Assembly (NCBI RefSeq): GCF_002803065.1
Contig: NZ_NNBL01000003.1
Span: forward strand, 186,001-250,000
Length of the DNA stretch: 64,000 nucleotides
Direction: 5' to 3'
DNA from: Streptomyces sp. CB01635
GTDB lineage: Bacteria; Actinomycetota; Actinomycetes; Streptomycetales; Streptomycetaceae
Part shown: piece by piece, positions 61,139-64,000 of the stretch
How the letters are laid out: each line of letters starts with the position of its first letter
Numbering within the stretch: position 1 is the first letter of the stretch
Notes under the pieces: model-generated
Seen by the model: only the letters and a program-made list of their open reading frames with translations
The model's database searches: none
Told to the model about the DNA's origin: nothing
Made by a program: the position numbers and the translations under genes

Positions 61139-61157
61139 ATTTCAATCACAGTGAAAT
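61139..61157. promoter_or_regulatory. Inverted repeat ATTTCA-N7-TGAAAT
   Basis: Perfect 6-bp arms, AT-rich, within 15 bp upstream of the aminotransferase start (minus strand). It lies between that gene and the XRE-cupin regulator gene, suggesting it is that regulator's operator. Confidence 0.6.
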
Positions 61158-61253
61158 TGTTCAGTGTGGGTGATCGAAGCAGCCGAGTCATGTGCCCGTC
61201 AATGGGTGGGTGGCCGGCCGTCGCTCTGGGGGTCGGCCGTCAACTTGTGAGGG

Positions 61254-61790
61254 TCACCGGCTCGGCGGTGTCACGCTCACCAGGAACCGTGCGGGCTCGC
61301 TGCCCTCGTTGACGTAGCGGTGCGGAACGCGGGAGTCGAAGGTGCAGCTGTCCCCGGGCCTCAGCTCTTGGCGGTCGTCGCCGGCCTCGACGACCAGACT
61401 GCCGCTCAGCACCACCACGCACTCCTCCGAGGGGTGGCTGTAGCGCTCCTCCGAGGACGCGCCCCCCGGTTCCAGCGCGCCCTCAAGTACCTCGAGGCGT
61501 GCGGAGCCGGCCGAGACACGTGTGTACTCGATCCCGCCCTGCGGCGAACGCACCACGATCCGGCGGTCGCGCCGCACCAGAGCGACGGCCTCCGGCTCGT
61601 CCTGCCGGAACAGGTCGAAAAGGGGGAGTCCGAGAGCGGCGGAGAGCCTGCGCAGCGTCTCCAGGCTGGGATCGGTCAGGCCGCGTTCGACCTGACTGAC
61701 CAGACCGGTCGACACCCCGGCGCGCGAGGCCAGGTCCCGTACGGTCATCTTGCGGGACTGGCGCAGCTCGCGTATCCGGTTGCCGATCAC
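61254..61790 (-). CDS. XRE-cupin regulator (PuuR/SinR-like)
   Basis: A 178-aa regulator. The helix-turn-helix reads IGNRIRELRQSRKMTVRDLASRAGVSTGLVSQVERGLTDPSLETLRRLSAALGLPLFDLF. It is followed by a cupin_2 domain (RLEVLEGALEPGG...SHPSEECVVVLSGSLVVEAG...LRPGDSCTFDSRVPHRYVN). This XRE-cupin arrangement is typical of repressors of amino acid or polyamine catabolism such as PuuR. It precedes the aminotransferase/permease operon on the same strand, with a palindrome between. Confidence 0.93.
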   Translation of the reverse strand: MIGNRIRELRQSRKMTVRDLASRAGVSTGLVSQVERGLTDPSLETLRRLSAALGLPLFDLFRQDEPEAVALVRRDRRIVVRSPQGGIEYTRVSAGSARLEVLEGALEPGGASSEERYSHPSEECVVVLSGSLVVEAGDDRQELRPGDSCTFDSRVPHRYVNEGSEPARFLVSVTPPSR

Positions 61791-61834
61791 GCGGTGAGGG
61801 TAACTCAGCCGCGTTCACGCGGGCGGAACGGTGC

Positions 61835-62038
61835 CTAGCCCTCACGTGACTCCCGGAGGCGCAGCACCGGCCGGCGGTCGTCGACCACGACCTCCGGGTC
61901 GGCGCAGACGACCGTCATCCTGCCGCCGCTCGCTTCTTCGAGATACTCGCCGGTTCCGGTGTTGGTGCCGCCGATTCCGGCCTCGGTGCCCTCGGGCGGC
62001 AACGGCGGCCCGTACTTCGTGCAGAGCAGCGGTCGCAT
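61835..62038 (-). CDS. Small hypothetical protein
   Basis: A 67-codon reading, MRPLLCTKYGPPLPPEGTEA... then TVVCADPEVVVDDRRPVLRL, with strong third-position bias. It is polar, without a signal or membrane segment. The start (ATG 62038) has only a weak ribosome site. I do not recognise it. It could be a real small protein or a remnant. Confidence 0.4.
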   Translation of the reverse strand: MRPLLCTKYGPPLPPEGTEAGIGGTNTGTGEYLEEASGGRMTVVCADPEVVVDDRRPVLRLRESREG

Positions 62039-62191
62039 CCGGCACCCTCAGACGGCGGATGACGTCCGGCCCGATTCCTGTCGGACGGCGACAAGGGTCG
62101 GGAACCCGCCGGCGCGCACATGGCATGGCCATGAAGGGGGCATTGCAGCGCGATGACAGTCAACCCCCGTCTCTTGAAGGGAGCTTGTCCG

Positions 62192-62284
62192 GTGGATAGC
62201 TTCGATGGCATGTGGATCTGCAGGCGGTTCCGGAAGCGGCGGGCCATCGATCTGATGCGCGTCGCCACCGCGGTGTGTAGCTGA
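62192..62284 (+). CDS. Putative cysteine-type leader peptide
   Basis: A 30-codon ORF: GTG 62192 (alternative ATG 62210) with an AAGGGAG ribosome site at 8 nt. It ends RRAIDLMRVATAVCS-stop. The RR-IDL-RV-A-C ending is the pattern of the streptomycete sulfur-related leader peptides (Cys codon directly before the stop, used by stalled ribosomes to control downstream genes). It lies 198 bp upstream of a sulfonate/nitrate-type ABC importer. The region after its stop is the first of two tandem repeats. Confidence 0.8.
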   Translation: MDSFDGMWICRRFRKRRAIDLMRVATAVCS

Positions 62285-62415
62285 CCTCCTCTCTGCGCTG
62301 AGCCGGGCCCCTCGCCGCCCGGCCGCACCCGTTCGATACCACGGTGTGTGGCTGACCTCCTTGCTGCGCTGAGCCGGGCTGCTCGGCGCCCCGCCGCACC
62401 GCACCCGCTCGATTC
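62271..62415 (+). repeat. Two tandem 71-74-bp repeats spanning the leader peptide stop
   Basis: Unit 1 (62271-62341) and unit 2 (62342-62415) both begin CGGTGTGT(A/G)GCTGACCTCCT, share GCGCTGAGCCGGGC and end with GCACCCG(T/C)TCGAT(A/T)CC. In unit 1 the start is the Val-Cys-Ser-stop of the leader peptide; unit 2 reproduces Val-Cys-Gly-stop in the same phase. A shorter third piece (CCTGCGCTGAGGC) follows at about 62443. Confidence 0.8.
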
Positions 62416-62481
62416 CCTTTTCACGCCTCCCCTCCCTTTCGCCCTGCGCTGAGGCGTGCCCCTCGTCCCGTGAAGGCACGA

Positions 62482-63558
62482 ATGTCCCCACGTACCGCCA
62501 TGCCCGCATCCCTGCGCCTCGGCGCGATGACCGCAGTCGCCGTATCCCTTCTGCTGACCGCGTGTGTGAACAACACGCAATCCACGGCGACCGGCGAGAA
62601 CGTCGCGGCGAAGAAGATCCCTGCCAAGGTCTCCGCCGACACCTCTCTGACCGTCGGCGCGCCCGATCTCAAAGTCGCCCTGGAACTGTCGGGTCAGATC
62701 CACAAGCTGCCCTTCAAGGTGAAGTGGGCCAATATCAGCGGCGGCCCGCAGTGCTCCGAAGCGTTCCGGGCCGACGCGCTCGACATCTGCTCGGCGGCGG
62801 AGATTCCGTCGATCAACGCCCACTGGACGGGCCTGGACACCAAGCTCGTGGCGGCGAAGTTCCGCAAGGATCCGACCGCGTACCCGATCTACGAACTGGG
62901 GATCGCTCCGGGCGCACACATCAAGACCCTCGCCGACCTTCGCGGGAAGAAGATCGCCTACAGCCCCGGGCAGGCGCAGGGGGCTCTCGTGCTGCGGATC
63001 CTGAAGAAGGCCGGCCTCACCCAGCAGGACGTCGACCTCGTCGAACTTGCCAGTACCGGTGACGTCTACCCCACCGCTCTGGGAAATCGCCAGGTGGATG
63101 CCGCGCCTATCGCCGACGTCAATATCAAGCGCTATCTGACGAAATACGGCAGGGACGGCGGCACGACCATCAAGCACGGTCTCCGCGATGACCCGGGGCA
63201 CTTGTGGGCGCTCACCGATTCCGTGAGCAATCCGCAGAAGTCCGCTGCCGTAAGAGAACTCATCAAGTTCTGGGCCCGAGCCCAGATCTGGATCGACGAA
63301 CATCCGAAGCAGTGGATCGACGGCTATTACGTCAAGGACCAGGGGCTGAGCAGTGAGGACGGTGAATACCTCGTCGAAAGGTCCGGTCGCCCGGACTTTC
63401 CCGCGGACTGGACCGGCGCCATCGAGCGCCAGCAGCAGACCGTGGACCTGCTGGCGAAGGAGCAGAAGCACAAGGCCTTCGACGCGGGGACCCTCTTCGA
63501 CCGCCGATACGAGCGCGTAGCCGCCGACGCCGTTGCCGGTGAAAGGAAGACACCATGA
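62482..63558 (+). CDS. ABC transporter substrate-binding lipoprotein (sulfonate/nitrate type)
   Basis: A 358-aa periplasmic-binding-type lipoprotein. The signal peptide ends in LLLTAC (lipobox, acylated Cys at about residue 29). The mature part has the SsuA/TauA-like fold: FKVKWANISGGPQCSEAFRADALDIC, TLADLRGKKIAYSPGQAQGALVLRILKKAGL and GDVYPTALGNRQVDAAPIADVNIKRYL. ATG 62482 has GAAGG at 5 nt; GTG 62470 is an alternative. It overlaps the permease gene (ATGA). It binds an aliphatic sulfonate, taurine, nitrate or similar ligand outside the cell. Confidence 0.9.
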   Translation: MSPRTAMPASLRLGAMTAVAVSLLLTACVNNTQSTATGENVAAKKIPAKVSADTSLTVGAPDLKVALELSGQIHKLPFKVKWANISGGPQCSEAFRADALDICSAAEIPSINAHWTGLDTKLVAAKFRKDPTAYPIYELGIAPGAHIKTLADLRGKKIAYSPGQAQGALVLRILKKAGLTQQDVDLVELASTGDVYPTALGNRQVDAAPIADVNIKRYLTKYGRDGGTTIKHGLRDDPGHLWALTDSVSNPQKSAAVRELIKFWARAQIWIDEHPKQWIDGYYVKDQGLSSEDGEYLVERSGRPDFPADWTGAIERQQQTVDLLAKEQKHKAFDAGTLFDRRYERVAADAVAGERKTP

Positions 63559-64000
63559 GCACCACGGCTTTCGACCAGAGGGCGGCGACCGCGACCGCGA
63601 CGGCGACGGACGACGCCGCGGTCTCCTCTCCTCGCCTTCGACCACGGGCAAGCAAGAGGATGGGGCCGGGCCGCCCCATCCCCTACGGCTGGGCGCTCGG
63701 CCCGCTGCTGCTCCTCGCGGTGTGGGCGGCCGGCTCCGGCATCGGACTCATCGACGCCCGCAGTCTGCCCGCACCCTGGACCATCGCCGGTACCGCGGGC
63801 GACCTCATCGCCGACGGCAGGCTGCAGTCCAACTTCTCGACCTCCGCCGGGCGCGCCCTGCTCGGCCTGGTCTTCGGCACGGCCGCGGGTCTGCTGCTCG
63901 CGCTCGTCTCCGGACTGAGCCGCCTCGGCGAGGGGATCGTCGACGGGCCGGTACAGATCAAGCGGGCGATCCCCTCACTGGCACTGATCCCTCTGCTCGT
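63555..64000 (+). CDS. ABC transporter permease (SsuC/TauC-like), partial at window end
   Basis: The first 148 codons of a permease. A Thr/Ala-rich, low-complexity N-terminus (residues 1-25) and a basic stretch precede the first helix (WALGPLLLLAVWAAGSG). Then the BPD_transp_1 signature begins: RLQSNFSTSAGRALLGLVFGTAAGLLLALVSG and DGPVQIKRAIPSLALIPLL. The start overlaps the lipoprotein stop codon and has a GAAAGGA site. The gene continues beyond the window; an ATP-binding subunit is expected further right. Confidence 0.93.
   Translation, partial: MSTTAFDQRAATATATATDDAAVSSPRLRPRASKRMGPGRPIPYGWALGPLLLLAVWAAGSGIGLIDARSLPAPWTIAGTAGDLIADGRLQSNFSTSAGRALLGLVFGTAAGLLLALVSGLSRLGEGIVDGPVQIKRAIPSLALIPLL

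Overview
The window is high-GC actinomycete DNA (strong G/C bias at codon third positions, GTG and TTG starts, GGAGG-type ribosome binding sites). The gene families point to Streptomyces: a small DUF6381 protein, a DUF6817 protein, an XRE/DUF397 pair, a DUF574 methyltransferase, a SpoIIE phosphatase, an MmyB-type regulator and a short cysteine-ending leader peptide. Remnants of Tn3, IS5-type and IS21 transposons, truncated regulators and frameshifted genes alternate with intact accessory operons. This looks like accessory chromosomal DNA such as an arm, rather than core chromosome. No rRNA, tRNA or CRISPR array was seen.

Layout. 0-5.6 kb: Tn3 remnant, F420-type nitroreductase, a TetR C-terminal fragment, a perfect palindromic operator in front of a SnoaL-like/DUF3237 pair, glutamate decarboxylase, and a GAP-family membrane protein. 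6.4-9.7 kb: a three-gene haem peroxidase operon (small partner, DyP peroxidase, catalase-like protein). 10-15 kb: DUF6381, AI-2E permease, decayed GntR gene, MDR reductase, DUF6817. 15.4-20.7 kb: a two-gene operon encoding a very large (about 1608 aa) multidomain NTPase with a kinase-like N-terminus, a SAMD9-like P-loop, a helical-repeat region, an OB-like fold and a C-terminal winged-helix-like region, coupled to a single-pass membrane protein. It is the best candidate here for an undescribed conflict or defence system. A 5'-truncated WD40 gene and an IS5-type remnant lie next to it. 22-26 kb: SpoIIE phosphatase, YkvA, a frameshifted gene, a winged-helix regulator with its own palindrome, and DoxX.

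33.9-26.1 kb (minus strand): an apparent six-gene operon of alpha-oxoamine synthase, MFS exporter, acyl-CoA carboxylase beta and biotinylated alpha subunits, 3-hydroxyacyl-CoA dehydrogenase and BioY. Three copies of one 20-bp inverted repeat precede it, and an MmyB-type regulator lies next to it. It could make and export a lipid-derived amino ketone, with BioY supplying biotin to the carboxylase. 35.5-46.9 kb: DUF1259 protein, IS21 remnant, secreted TAP-type peptidase, DUF574 methyltransferase, XRE-DUF397 pair, anti-sigma-like ATPase, degenerate resolvase-like protein, TetR and PucR-type regulators, and a DUF6226-like protein.

47.2-54.8 kb: a locus that fits rubber (polyisoprene) degradation: acyl-CoA ligase, a regulator made of two fused TetR units, a latex-clearing protein (Lcp) with all the key residues, aldehyde dehydrogenase and acyl-CoA dehydrogenase. 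A 19-bp motif is shared between the ligase and lcp/aldehyde dehydrogenase promoters. 55.6-64 kb: TauD-type dioxygenase, methyltransferase, a tandem muconolactone-isomerase-like protein, an XRE-cupin regulator with an aminotransferase/permease operon, and, at the right edge, a sulfonate/nitrate-type ABC importer. The importer is preceded by a leader peptide and two tandem repeats that suggest attenuation control.
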